Below are positions 53,815 through 61,870 of a stretch of DNA of 64,000 nucleotides, in pieces. The stretch's first letter is position 1. The number at the start of each line of letters is the position of its first letter. A program made the translations under genes and the position numbers. The DNA is taken from assembly GCF_003449035.1 (NCBI RefSeq), contig NZ_QRGB01000001.1:3286001-3350000 (forward strand). Direction: 5' to 3'. This DNA is from Pedobacter indicus (GTDB taxonomy: Bacteria > Bacteroidota > Bacteroidia > Sphingobacteriales > Sphingobacteriaceae). The notes under the pieces were generated by a model, which saw nothing but the letters and a program-made list of their open reading frames with translations, was not told where the DNA came from and made no database searches.

Positions 53815-54981
53815 ATGAATGACATCGAGCGAAACGATCTGATCGACTGGTTTAAAACTACACGTAAACATACCGAGGCTATTTGCAAACCCCTGATGGT
53901 AGAAGATTATGTATTACAACCAATAGCTGAAGTGAGCCCCCCAAAATGGCATTTGGGTCACACTTCTTGGTTCTTCGAGACGTTTATCCTGCTTCACTTT
54001 GACCCGGATTACGAAGCCTTCAACCCACAATACAATTTTGTTTTTAATAGTTACTATGAATCCGTTGGCGAAAGGGTAATCCGCGTCAATCGAGGAAACC
54101 TAAGCAGACCAACCGTTGAACAGGTTTATGATTATCGCCAACATGTTGACACAGCGATCTTGCGGTTTCTGAAGGAAACCGATGTGAGCGCTGAATTGAA
54201 AAAGCTGATGATCCTCGGGATTAATCATGAACAACAGCATCAGGAACTACTCATAACAGACATCAAATATATTTTGGGGAATAACCCGTTATTCCCGGTT
54301 TACAATGCTGAATACGTCACTAACAAACAATGCAGCGCCGGCTCGTCCCTTGTCTTTCAAGAAGGAGTTTATGAAATTGGTTATCAAGGTGATGAATTCT
54401 GTTTTGACAATGAAAGAAATCGTCATAAAGTTTATCTGAACAAATTTGCTATTTCTTCCGAACTGATCACAAACGGCGAATATTTGGAATTTATGCAGGA
54501 CGGGGGCTATGAAAATTTCTCCTATTGGCATGCCGATGGTTGGGAGTGGGTTAAAAAGAATCAGGGTAAAGCTCCATTATACTGGCATTACCATCATGGC
54601 GAGTGGCACCGTTATGATCTTGACGGCTTTAAAGTTATTGAACCCGATGTGCCGGTATGTCACATCAGTTACTATGAGGCTTTTGCATTTGCCAGTTGGA
54701 AAGGGACCAGGCTACCGACTGAAGAAGAATGGGAAGTAGCGGCAGGCCAACTAAACTGGGGTGCGCGGTGGGAATGGACGGAAAGTGCTTATTTACCCTA
54801 CCCGGGTTTCAAGAAAGAAAAAGGTGCCATTGGTGAATACAATGGAAAATTCATGGTTAGCCAAATGGTGCTCCGCGGAGCCTCCGAAGCAACCAGTACC
54901 GGCCACAGCAGACCTACATACAGAAACTTTTTCTACCCTGATGCGAGATGGCAGTTCACAGGTATTCGGATAATTTTATAA
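53815..54981 (+). CDS. egtB: Ergothioneine sulfoxide synthase EgtB-like protein
   Basis: The 388-aa non-haem iron enzyme joins oxygen and a thiol to trimethylhistidine. A DinB-like domain (about 1-150) supplies the iron-binding histidines in PKWHLGHTSWFFE (H49) and INHEQQHQE (H138, H142). A C-terminal FGE/sulfatase-modifying domain (about 170-388) has LPTEEEWEVAA and ends in STGHSRPTYRNFFYPDARWQFTGIRI. ATG 53815 was chosen over a TTG at 53776. egtD follows after 10 nt. The protein lacks the C-terminal methyltransferase of OvoA. Confidence 0.9.
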   Translation: MNDIERNDLIDWFKTTRKHTEAICKPLMVEDYVLQPIAEVSPPKWHLGHTSWFFETFILLHFDPDYEAFNPQYNFVFNSYYESVGERVIRVNRGNLSRPTVEQVYDYRQHVDTAILRFLKETDVSAELKKLMILGINHEQQHQELLITDIKYILGNNPLFPVYNAEYVTNKQCSAGSSLVFQEGVYEIGYQGDEFCFDNERNRHKVYLNKFAISSELITNGEYLEFMQDGGYENFSYWHADGWEWVKKNQGKAPLYWHYHHGEWHRYDLDGFKVIEPDVPVCHISYYEAFAFASWKGTRLPTEEEWEVAAGQLNWGARWEWTESAYLPYPGFKKEKGAIGEYNGKFMVSQMVLRGASEATSTGHSRPTYRNFFYPDARWQFTGIRIIL

Positions 54982-54991
54982 TAAATACCCT

Positions 54992-55942
54992 ATGAGTGAG
55001 TTTTACAAGGATGTTAAAGAGGGTCTAAGCAAGGGCTTAAAAAGTCTACCCTCAAAGTATTTTTATGACAAGGTCGGTGATGCATTATTTCAAAAACTGA
55101 TGCATTCAAAAGCGTACTATCTCAGTCGTTGTGAGCTGTCTATTTTAAAAGAGCATGCTGATGATATCGCTCAAATTGTGGCAGATAGATTTCATGAGTT
55201 AGATCTGGTCGAACTCGGTGCGGGTGATGCCAGTAAATCCATCTACCTCTTGCGTGCGTTTCAACAAACAAAGATTGACTTTATCTACTACCCGATCGAT
55301 ATCTCAAAAAATGTGATCACCCATTTGAATAAAAAGTTTTCAGAATTCGTTCCCTCCATGAGGGTTCACGGTCTAAACGGTGATTATGTGCATATGCTCA
55401 AAAAACAACGTACGATAAGTCAGAAACCGATGATCATCCTGTTTCTCGGCTCCAATATTGGCAACATGACGATCACGCAGGCGACCGATTTTTGCAAACA
55501 GGTGTCAGGGTTTATGCGGGCGGGAGATTTTTTTCTTATCGGCGTTGACTTAAAAAAAGATCCAGACACGATACTAAGGGCATACAATGACCCGGAGGGA
55601 ATAACCAAAGCTTTCAATATCAATCTGTTAACACGAATAAACAACGAGCTTGAAGCTGACTTCAGTACTGACAAGTTCAGTCACTTCCCGCTCTATGATC
55701 CTGTTTCAGGTGAATGCAAAAGTTACTTAATCAGCACAGAAGACCAGAAAGTTCACATTGGCAGCGGATCAGAAAAGTTTACGGTCAATTTTGCAGCTCA
55801 CGAACCAATTCACATGGAGATCTCAAAGAAATTCGATTTATCAGAAATTGACCAGTTGGCTGAACAAGCTGGATTTAAGATCACAAAGCATTTTTTTGAT
55901 GATAAAAAATGCTTTGTGAACAGTCTTTGGCAGAAGTGCTAG
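54992..55942 (+). CDS. egtD: L-histidine N-alpha-methyltransferase EgtD
   Basis: The 316-aa protein trimethylates histidine to hercynine with SAM, the first step of ergothioneine synthesis. It has LPSKYFYDKVGDALFQKLM, the SAM site LVELGAGDASKS, FLGSNIGNMT and the DPDTILRAYNDPEGITKAFNINLLTRINNEL substrate region, all EgtD/DUF2260 hallmarks. It is the second gene of a two-gene operon with egtB. No egtA, egtC or egtE is present in the window. Confidence 0.92.
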   Translation: MSEFYKDVKEGLSKGLKSLPSKYFYDKVGDALFQKLMHSKAYYLSRCELSILKEHADDIAQIVADRFHELDLVELGAGDASKSIYLLRAFQQTKIDFIYYPIDISKNVITHLNKKFSEFVPSMRVHGLNGDYVHMLKKQRTISQKPMIILFLGSNIGNMTITQATDFCKQVSGFMRAGDFFLIGVDLKKDPDTILRAYNDPEGITKAFNINLLTRINNELEADFSTDKFSHFPLYDPVSGECKSYLISTEDQKVHIGSGSEKFTVNFAAHEPIHMEISKKFDLSEIDQLAEQAGFKITKHFFDDKKCFVNSLWQKC

Positions 55943-55979
55943 ATTTTTAACAAAGATTCCAGACCCTTCTTCGCAACTC

Positions 55980-57452
55980 TTAATATGCCTTTGCAAACAG
56001 CACTCGTTGTGTAGAGGGCTTGCCTGTTAATATACAAGTTCCGGCTTCCTGTTTATTGTTGATGGGTATACAGCGAATTGTAGCCTTCGTTTCATCTTTG
56101 ATGCGCTTTTCGGTTTCAGGAGTACCGTCCCAATGGGCAGAAACAAAGCCTCCTTTCTTCTCCAGAACCTCTTTAAACTCATCGTAAGAATTAACTTCGG
56201 TAGTTTTCTCATTTTGAAAGGCCAGAGCCTTGTCAAAGATCGCTTGTTGAATATCCTCAAGCAATTTTTCTATCCGATCTATCAAGCCTTCTTTAGAAAC
56301 AGTTTCTTTCGTCTGCTGGTCACGTCTGGCGACCTCAACAGTACCGTTCTTTAAGTCACGCGCACCGATTGTCAATCTCACCGGAACGCCTTTTAGCTCC
56401 CATTCGGCAAATTTGAATCCTGGACGATGTGTATCACGATCATCAAACTTCATCGAAATATCTTTTTGCTTCCCAGCTGCCATTAATTCGTCAACAAGTT
56501 GATCTATCTCTCGCTTTTCTTCTTCTGTTTTATAAATCGGCACAATAACAACCTGTATCGGCGCTAGCATGGGTGGCAGAACGAGTCCCGCATCATCCGA
56601 ATGAGCCATAATAAGCGCTCCCATCAACCTCGTAGAGACCCCCCAAGACGTAGCCCATACATGCTCAAGTTTACCTTCTTTAGACGTGAACTTAACGTCA
56701 AAAGCTTTGGCGAAATTTTGACCTAAGAAATGTGATGTACCTGCTTGTAAGGCCTTCCCGTCCTGCATTAATGCCTCGATACAATAGGTATCTACCGCCC
56801 CGGCAAAACGTTCACTTTCGGTTTTTTTTCCACGGATAACCGGTAAAGCCATCCACTGCTCAGCGAACGTTCCGTATACATCCAGCATTTGCTCCGCTTC
56901 GGCCACGGCCTCTTCTGAAGTAGCGTGCGCTGTATGCCCTTCCTGCCAAAGAAATTCAGCTGTTCTCAAAAATAAACGTGTACGCATTTCCCAACGAACG
57001 ACGTTCGCCCACTGATTAACGAGGATCGGTAAGTCACGATAAGACTCTATCCACCCCCGATAGGTGTTCCAGATGATCGTCTCGGACGTCGGTCTAACGA
57101 TCAGCTCTTCTTCTAATCTAGCTTCCTCATCGACAATAATTTGACCAGTCCCGTCATTTTTTAGTCGATAGTGAGTAACTACAGCACATTCTGTGGCGAA
57201 GCCCTCAACGTGAGATGCCTCTTTTGAAAAAAATGACTTTGGTATGAATAACGGAAAATAAGCATTGCTGTGCCCTGTGTCTTTAAACATTTTATCCAAA
57301 GCAGCCTGCATTTTCTCCCAAATGGCAAAACCATAGGGTTTGATCACCATACAGCCCCTTACGGCTGAGTGCTCCGCTAAATCGGCTTTGTCTACCAATT
57401 CATTATACCATTGGGAATAGTCTTCTGCCCTGCTTGTAATACCCTTACTCAT
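55980..57452 (-). CDS. proS: Proline-tRNA ligase (type 3, archaeal-like)
   Basis: The 490-aa class II enzyme charges tRNA-Pro. It is the short eukaryote/archaeal-like form: it begins [20 protein letters not shown], and has IRPTSE-type [10 protein letters not shown], a segment with [22 protein letters not shown] and GLVLPP. It lacks the INS editing insert of the about 570-aa bacterial form. The C-terminal zinc-less domain ends [22 protein letters not shown] perfect -7 element precedes it. It is divergent from a lipoprotein gene. Confidence 0.96.
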   Translation of the reverse strand: MSKGITSRAEDYSQWYNELVDKADLAEHSAVRGCMVIKPYGFAIWEKMQAALDKMFKDTGHSNAYFPLFIPKSFFSKEASHVEGFATECAVVTHYRLKNDGTGQIIVDEEARLEEELIVRPTSETIIWNTYRGWIESYRDLPILVNQWANVVRWEMRTRLFLRTAEFLWQEGHTAHATSEEAVAEAEQMLDVYGTFAEQWMALPVIRGKKTESERFAGAVDTYCIEALMQDGKALQAGTSHFLGQNFAKAFDVKFTSKEGKLEHVWATSWGVSTRLMGALIMAHSDDAGLVLPPMLAPIQVVIVPIYKTEEEKREIDQLVDELMAAGKQKDISMKFDDRDTHRPGFKFAEWELKGVPVRLTIGARDLKNGTVEVARRDQQTKETVSKEGLIDRIEKLLEDIQQAIFDKALAFQNEKTTEVNSYDEFKEVLEKKGGFVSAHWDGTPETEKRIKDETKATIRCIPINNKQEAGTCILTGKPSTQRVLFAKAY

Positions 57453-57510
57453 TTTATTTTACCAGTTTTATTGTGTAAATTAAGGTGAATACTAATTAAT
57501 TCTTTACACA

Positions 57511-57518
57511 CAAAGTTA
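57511..57518 (-). promoter_or_regulatory. -7 element of proS
   Basis: The minus strand reads TAACTTTG, 58 nt before the proS ATG. A -33 box is not clear. Confidence 0.45.
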
Positions 57519-57627
57519 GACGGATTTCTTAATATTGCGGATTATAATAGAAAATTTTAACAGAGGCTTTAAACCTCAGCACATTAATATAGTCAAACAA
57601 CTAATTACTGTGCAAAAACCAAACAAG

Positions 57628-58569
57628 ATGAAACTGAAATATAAAATATTAAACAGCCTGGGACTGGTGGGGGTTATGGCATTGTTGGCGTCCTGTGCGT
57701 CGCTGAATAATACCGCCCAAACTTTCCCTGACGATGTTTACGGAAGAGATGCGGAGGCTGTGGTGGTAACACAAGACAGCGAACCGCGTTACGAGGATGA
57801 ATATTATGAAGATGAATATTCTAATAATGATTACTATGATGGCTATTACGAGGGTATGTCTTATGCCAATCGGATCAGCCGGTTTTACTATGGCACCCCA
57901 GGATTACCTTATTACGATCCTTGGATCAATCATTGGGATTTCTACAGCCCGTTCTATTCGGGTATCTACTTCGGCATAGGTTGGAATAGCTGGTATAGCC
58001 CGTATTATGGTTATTCACGCTTTGGATGGGGATATCCATATAGTGGATACTGGGGACCTTACTCATACTACGGTGGTTACTATGGTGGCGGCTATTATGG
58101 TGGAGGTGGTTACTATACAGGCATTAGAGACCGGAGAGTTCGCCCTACGCGAATTGGAACTGACAATGTTCGGAGGACGACAAGACCGTCTATCGGCTCA
58201 TCATCAACCAGAACAAGAAGTGGTTTGACCTCGACAAGACCGTCTGTAAGCGATCGACTACAAAGAACTCGTTCCTCTGCGAGCGGAAACCAGCGCCCAA
58301 CTAGTATTGAAAGGAGCCGGACGAGAGGCACAGAAGCTCGGCCAACTACTTCGCAAAGAAGACCAACTGCAACAAGACCGGCCACGCGGACACGCTCTCA
58401 AGAAGTGAGACGCCCAGCTAGCCAAAGCAGACCGGCGCAGAGACCGCAAGCAAGACCTGCTCAACGATCGCAGCCATCGCCATCGGTAAGGAGTGCCCCC
58501 CCTAGAAGCTCTGCTCCGGCAAGCAGACCTAGCTCTAGTAGAAGTGGCGGATCTTCACGGTCACGTTAA
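57628..58569 (+). CDS. Low-complexity Tyr/Gly and Arg/Ser-rich lipoprotein
   Basis: The 313-aa protein has a lipoprotein signal (MALLASCAS). Residues of about 50-75 are acidic, about 75-165 are rich in Tyr, Gly, Trp and Pro (YYGGYYGGGYYGG), and the last 140 are strongly basic, made mainly of Arg, Ser, Thr and Pro. ATG 57628 was chosen because the lipobox then lies at the normal distance; the frame extension to 57535 has no signal. No family is recognised. It may be a surface or periplasmic structural protein; repeats of this kind are often disordered. It lies between proS and an OmpP1-like gene. Confidence 0.7.
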   Translation: MKLKYKILNSLGLVGVMALLASCASLNNTAQTFPDDVYGRDAEAVVVTQDSEPRYEDEYYEDEYSNNDYYDGYYEGMSYANRISRFYYGTPGLPYYDPWINHWDFYSPFYSGIYFGIGWNSWYSPYYGYSRFGWGYPYSGYWGPYSYYGGYYGGGYYGGGGYYTGIRDRRVRPTRIGTDNVRRTTRPSIGSSSTRTRSGLTSTRPSVSDRLQRTRSSASGNQRPTSIERSRTRGTEARPTTSQRRPTATRPATRTRSQEVRRPASQSRPAQRPQARPAQRSQPSPSVRSAPPRSSAPASRPSSSRSGGSSRSR

Positions 58570-58603
58570 AATAAATAATTACCCGAAAAACAAACTATAT
58601 AGA

Positions 58604-58650
58604 AAAGTCGATTGGTATTCGGTCGATTACCAATCGACTTTCTTTATTTT
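58604..58650 (+). terminator. Rho-independent terminator
   Basis: A perfect 14-bp stem (58604-58617 with 58628-58641) with a 10-nt loop is followed by CTTTATTTT. It ends the lipoprotein gene before the porin gene. Confidence 0.8.
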
Positions 58651-58673
58651 ATAAAGTATAATATAGATCCAAC

Positions 58674-60209
58674 ATGAATAAAAAAATCACTAGCTTTTTA
58701 CTTTCTGCTCTTTGTATGATCGGTATAAGCCAGGCTCAATACGTTGAGGATGGTCTTTTGTTCTCCCAACCCGAACTAGGTTCTACCGCTAGGTTCAAAG
58801 CAATGGGGAATGCAAACACATCCTTAGGCGGTGATTTAAGCTCGATCACAAGCAACCCGGCAGGACTGGGTTTTTTCAATACTTCAGACGCCGGACTTAG
58901 TTTCGATTACCTGAATATGCAAAGCAAAAGCAGCTATTATGGTACGTCGACAACGGGTAGCAAGGAAAAGTTCTCCTTGAGCCAGGCAGGCGCGGTATTT
59001 CACATGCCTGTTCGTTCACGGGTCAGCCGCAATACGGGTTGGTTAAATTTCAACATCGGTATAGGCTATGCCAAAACCAATGACTTTAACTCAACAATAG
59101 ATTTTATCGGAGAAAACAATACGAGTAGTTATACCAACTTCCTCGCTGAAGCTGCCAATGATGCTAGTTATGATCCTGTTTTTGGTGACTGGGGGTTCAA
59201 AAGTTACTTACTTGACTTCCACGAAGGTCAAGGGTTTTATTACCCTGCCGCCAGCGAAAGTGTTACGAACAGCCAAGGCAACTTAGACAAACGCACGGGA
59301 AATCAGTTCCAGACCAACATAGCATTCGGGGCGAACTACAGTAATAAGTTTTACGTCGGAGCGTCGATTGGAATCGCTGGGTTTAGCTATACTAAAGATC
59401 GTCGATTCGATGAAATTGGCTTTATGAAAGATGAAAACGAGATCAGGGCCATTAATCCGAATTCCGACTTCCTAGATCCCTCACACGAAGCATATGACTT
59501 TGTATATGCGGATTATGAGCTTAGCTCCTCGGGTATTCAAAAGACAAACGGTACGGGTTTTAACGGAACATTAGGAGTCATCTACAAGCCTGATAATATG
59601 TTCCAAATAGGGTTTTCGGCCACCTCGCCAACTTGGTATACGGTGACCGATGACTACAGCATGTATTTTGACAGCTGGATGGTAGACCCAGAGACCAATG
59701 AGGCATTTTTTGAATATGCATCAAATGAAGAATTGTATTACGACGAATATAAATTGAGAACACCCTATCGTTTAAATGCGGGGGTATCGGCACTCTTCAC
59801 GGAAGGTTTGATTTCTGCTGATGTGGAATACATTGATTATGCGAGTATGCGCGTTACCACTGATTACGCTGACGTAAACGCTGCATCGGATGAGGACATC
59901 AATAATCTATATCAGAGTGCAGTTAATTTTAGATTGGGAGGCGAATACCGTCTGGCACCTGATTTCTTACTACGAGCAGGGTACAACTATCGTGGCAATC
60001 CGTATAAAGAAGGACTAGCGAGTACGGCACAAACTATATCTGGAGGGTTGGGATACAGAATCAATAACACGTATATTGATTTAACCTACTTGAATCACCG
60101 ATACGACATGGAGTACACTCCCTACCAATCAATCGACTATCCGCCAAACACGGCATCGATAGAGAATAGCAGAAACAATGTGTTCCTGACAGTCGGCTTT
60201 AAATTTTAA
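58674..60209 (+). CDS. OmpP1/FadL-like outer membrane transport protein
   Basis: The 511-aa barrel protein has a signal peptide (MNKKITSFLLSALCMIGISQAQ). An N-terminal DGLLFSQPELGSTARFKAMGNANTSLGGDLSSITSNPAGLGFF follows, with the NPAG motif typical of FadL/OmpP1/TodX. It ends in VFLTVGFKF, an outer-membrane-type aromatic C-terminus. Family members pass hydrophobic compounds or fatty acids through the outer membrane. It follows the low-complexity lipoprotein but has its own terminator on either side. Confidence 0.88.
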   Translation: MNKKITSFLLSALCMIGISQAQYVEDGLLFSQPELGSTARFKAMGNANTSLGGDLSSITSNPAGLGFFNTSDAGLSFDYLNMQSKSSYYGTSTTGSKEKFSLSQAGAVFHMPVRSRVSRNTGWLNFNIGIGYAKTNDFNSTIDFIGENNTSSYTNFLAEAANDASYDPVFGDWGFKSYLLDFHEGQGFYYPAASESVTNSQGNLDKRTGNQFQTNIAFGANYSNKFYVGASIGIAGFSYTKDRRFDEIGFMKDENEIRAINPNSDFLDPSHEAYDFVYADYELSSSGIQKTNGTGFNGTLGVIYKPDNMFQIGFSATSPTWYTVTDDYSMYFDSWMVDPETNEAFFEYASNEELYYDEYKLRTPYRLNAGVSALFTEGLISADVEYIDYASMRVTTDYADVNAASDEDINNLYQSAVNFRLGGEYRLAPDFLLRAGYNYRGNPYKEGLASTAQTISGGLGYRINNTYIDLTYLNHRYDMEYTPYQSIDYPPNTASIENSRNNVFLTVGFKF

Positions 60210-60221
60210 TTACTCCTAATA

Positions 60222-60272
60222 TATTATCAACAAGAAAGGCGCGTGAATCACGCGCCTTTCTTGTTGATAATA
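60222..60272. terminator. Bidirectional terminator with 24-bp perfect stem
   Basis: Positions 60222-60245 pair perfectly with 60249-60272 over a 3-nt loop, with A/T-rich flanks on both sides. It separates the convergent porin and hpf genes. Confidence 0.85.
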
Positions 60273-60281
60273 AGCAAAAGT

Positions 60282-60635
60282 CTAAATATCTTCTTTATTT
60301 TCTATTTCAACTAACACGTCTTTGTGATTACTTAAAATAGTTCTGTTTTCCCGAGTTTTTTGTTTATTAATTTGTCTTCGCAGGGATTCAACGGCGAGGT
60401 CGGTTGCTTCTTCAAAGCTTTTAGCCTGTCCCTTCGCAAACAATTGGTTCCCTGGAATATTAATTTTAAATTCTGCTATTTTGTTTGCTTCACTCTCACC
60501 ATTCTCTAGCTTCAAATAACAAACACCGTCAAGCAGCTGATCATAAAACTGAGTAAGTTTACTCGCTTTACGCTGAATAAAATCAATTAATTTTCGATCT
60601 GCATCAAAATGAATAGATTGCACAGTAATGTTCAT
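60282..60635 (-). CDS. hpf: Ribosome hibernation promoting factor (HPF/RaiA family)
   Basis: The 117-aa protein has the fold pattern of short HPF: MNITVQSIHFDADRKLIDFIQRKASKLTQFYDQLLDGVCYLKLE, and EATDLAVESLRRQINKQKTR. It binds the small subunit, blocking mRNA/tRNA sites and storing ribosomes when growth stops. It lacks the C-terminal dimerisation domain of long HPF. An AGGAGG motif sits 4 nt before its ATG, rare in this phylum. It is the last gene of rpsU-xerC-hpf. Confidence 0.92.
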   Translation of the reverse strand: MNITVQSIHFDADRKLIDFIQRKASKLTQFYDQLLDGVCYLKLENGESEANKIAEFKINIPGNQLFAKGQAKSFEEATDLAVESLRRQINKQKTRENRTILSNHKDVLVEIENKEDI

Positions 60636-60639
60636 CTTT

Positions 60640-60645
60640 CCTCCT
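60640..60645 (-). promoter_or_regulatory. Perfect Shine-Dalgarno site before hpf
   Basis: The minus strand reads AAAAAAGGAGGAAAGATG with AGGAGG at 60640-60645 and 4 nt between GGAGG and the ATG. Most genes in this window show no SD-like sequence. Confidence 0.75.
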
Positions 60646-60649
60646 TTTT

Positions 60650-61531
60650 TTATGCCTTTGGATGGGCCTGTTTATAAATATATTTCAACCTTTCTACTGA
60701 GTTATGCGTGTATACCTGCGTAGAAGCAAGGCTAGCATGCCCCAACAGTTCTTTTATATCATTCAGTTGAGCTCCGTTATTCAGCATCGCTGTAGCGATA
60801 CTATGCCTCAATACATGAGGACTTCTTTTTTGCTTGGATGAGATCATTCCTAATTTATCCTTAACAATCCGGTAAATCAACGTTACATAAGCATCCTCTC
60901 CTTTATCTGTAACAATTAAACCCCTACTTATGTTAGGGAAATTCTGCTTTTTTCTTAGAGCGATGTATTGTTTCAATGAACTAGCTAACGAAGCCGTAAT
61001 AGGAACCAGCCGTTCCTTACTGCCTTTACCAAATATACGAATCGTACCTTGTATAAAATCGATGTCATGTTCAGAGATTTGTAATAATTCAGACCGCCGG
61101 ATTCCAGTACCGAACAAAATCTCAATTATCACGCGATCACGGCAACCTGGGAAATCATCCGGGAATATATCATCCGAGTCTAGCATCTTAATTATATCAT
61201 CCGGCGGGATAAAATGCGGCAAGTTCTTCGGTGTTCTGAGCATTTTAATCAAGCTCATCGGATTCCTTGAGATGAACTGCTCGCGAAGTAAGAATTTATG
61301 AAATGATTTTAGTGATGAAATGTTTCTGTTAATACTTCTTGGGTGAAGTTTCTTTTCCATCAACTGTGCTAAGAATGCCCTGACTTGATGGTGGGTAGCA
61401 TCTTCTATGCGAAAACCCGTATTTTCCAGGTAGTTTAAATAGGCTTCAATATCTTTTCTATAAGCGTTTATACTATGAACCGAATAGTTCTTTTCGTATT
61501 TTAAAAAATTTATGAAACGCTCTAAAAACAT
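60650..61531 (-). CDS. XerC/XerD-type tyrosine recombinase
   Basis: The 293-aa recombinase has an N-terminal SAM-like core-binding domain (about 1-90, YSVHSINAYRKDIEAYLNYL) and a catalytic domain with the Arg in GTGIRRSELL, Lys in GKGSKERLVPI, the HVLRH box, and the tail GHASLASTQVYTH with the nucleophilic Tyr. Size and context fit the chromosome dimer resolution recombinase XerC, which acts at dif. The start ATG is flush with the 3' side of a hairpin. hpf begins 14 nt downstream. Confidence 0.93.
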   Translation of the reverse strand: MFLERFINFLKYEKNYSVHSINAYRKDIEAYLNYLENTGFRIEDATHHQVRAFLAQLMEKKLHPRSINRNISSLKSFHKFLLREQFISRNPMSLIKMLRTPKNLPHFIPPDDIIKMLDSDDIFPDDFPGCRDRVIIEILFGTGIRRSELLQISEHDIDFIQGTIRIFGKGSKERLVPITASLASSLKQYIALRKKQNFPNISRGLIVTDKGEDAYVTLIYRIVKDKLGMISSKQKRSPHVLRHSIATAMLNNGAQLNDIKELLGHASLASTQVYTHNSVERLKYIYKQAHPKA

Positions 61532-61579
61532 AAAAAACTATTTGCTTCCTCAACAACTTGAAGTTACAAATAGTTTTTT
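61532..61579 (-). terminator. Terminator/attenuator between rpsU and xerC
   Basis: A perfect 13-bp stem (61532-61544 with 61567-61579, ends TTTTTT) lies 21 nt after the rpsU stop. On the minus strand it runs into the xerC ATG, so the T-run directly precedes the start codon. It probably lowers xerC-hpf expression relative to rpsU. Confidence 0.75.
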
Positions 61580-61600
61580 AATATGTAAAGACAATAAAAA

Positions 61601-61792
61601 TTAAATTGACTCTTGATTTAATTTCTGCTTGTATATCGCTTTCTTAACTTGAACACGACGGGATACTGACTTCTTCTCAAAAGCCTGACGAGAACGTAAT
61701 TCTCTAAGCACACCTGTCTTTTCGAATTTCTTCTTAAAACGCTTCAAAGCTCTATCTAACGACTCGCCTTCTTTAACATTTACTATAATCAT
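61601..61792 (-). CDS. rpsU: Small ribosomal subunit protein bS21
   Basis: The 63-aa basic protein reads MIIVNVKEGESLDRALKRF, then KFEKTGVLRELRSRQAFEKKSVSRR, as in bS21. It binds the 30S subunit near the 3' end of 16S rRNA. ATG 61792 gives the normal length; an in-frame extension to 61843 has a non-family N-terminus. A consensus promoter lies at 61831-61861 and a purine-rich G-tract precedes the start, suggesting autoregulation through the anti-Shine-Dalgarno. Confidence 0.96.
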   Translation of the reverse strand: MIIVNVKEGESLDRALKRFKKKFEKTGVLRELRSRQAFEKKSVSRRVQVKKAIYKQKLNQESI

Positions 61793-61802
61793 GTATTTTA
61801 CT

Positions 61803-61811
61803 ACCCCCTTT
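61803..61811 (-). promoter_or_regulatory. Shine-Dalgarno-like G-tract before rpsU
   Basis: The minus strand reads AAAGGGGGT ending 10 nt before the rpsU ATG. It can pair with ACCTCCTTT of 16S rRNA through nine positions, one being a G-U. Such a site is unusual in Bacteroidota. Confidence 0.65.
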
Positions 61812-61830
61812 CGTTTAAAATTTAGAAGTG

Positions 61831-61861
61831 CAAAGATATGCATTCCAACCTACATATACAA
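61831..61861 (-). promoter_or_regulatory. Promoter of rpsU
   Basis: On the minus strand TTG (61859-61861) and TATCTTTG (61831-61838) are 20 nt apart, a full consensus; the leader would be about 32 nt and includes the SD-like tract. Confidence 0.75.
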
Positions 61862-61870
61862 TAATTTATT

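Noticed and set aside
61793-61843. Longer rpsU start
   Set aside because: It adds 17 residues not seen in bS21 and would place the SD-like tract inside the coding region.
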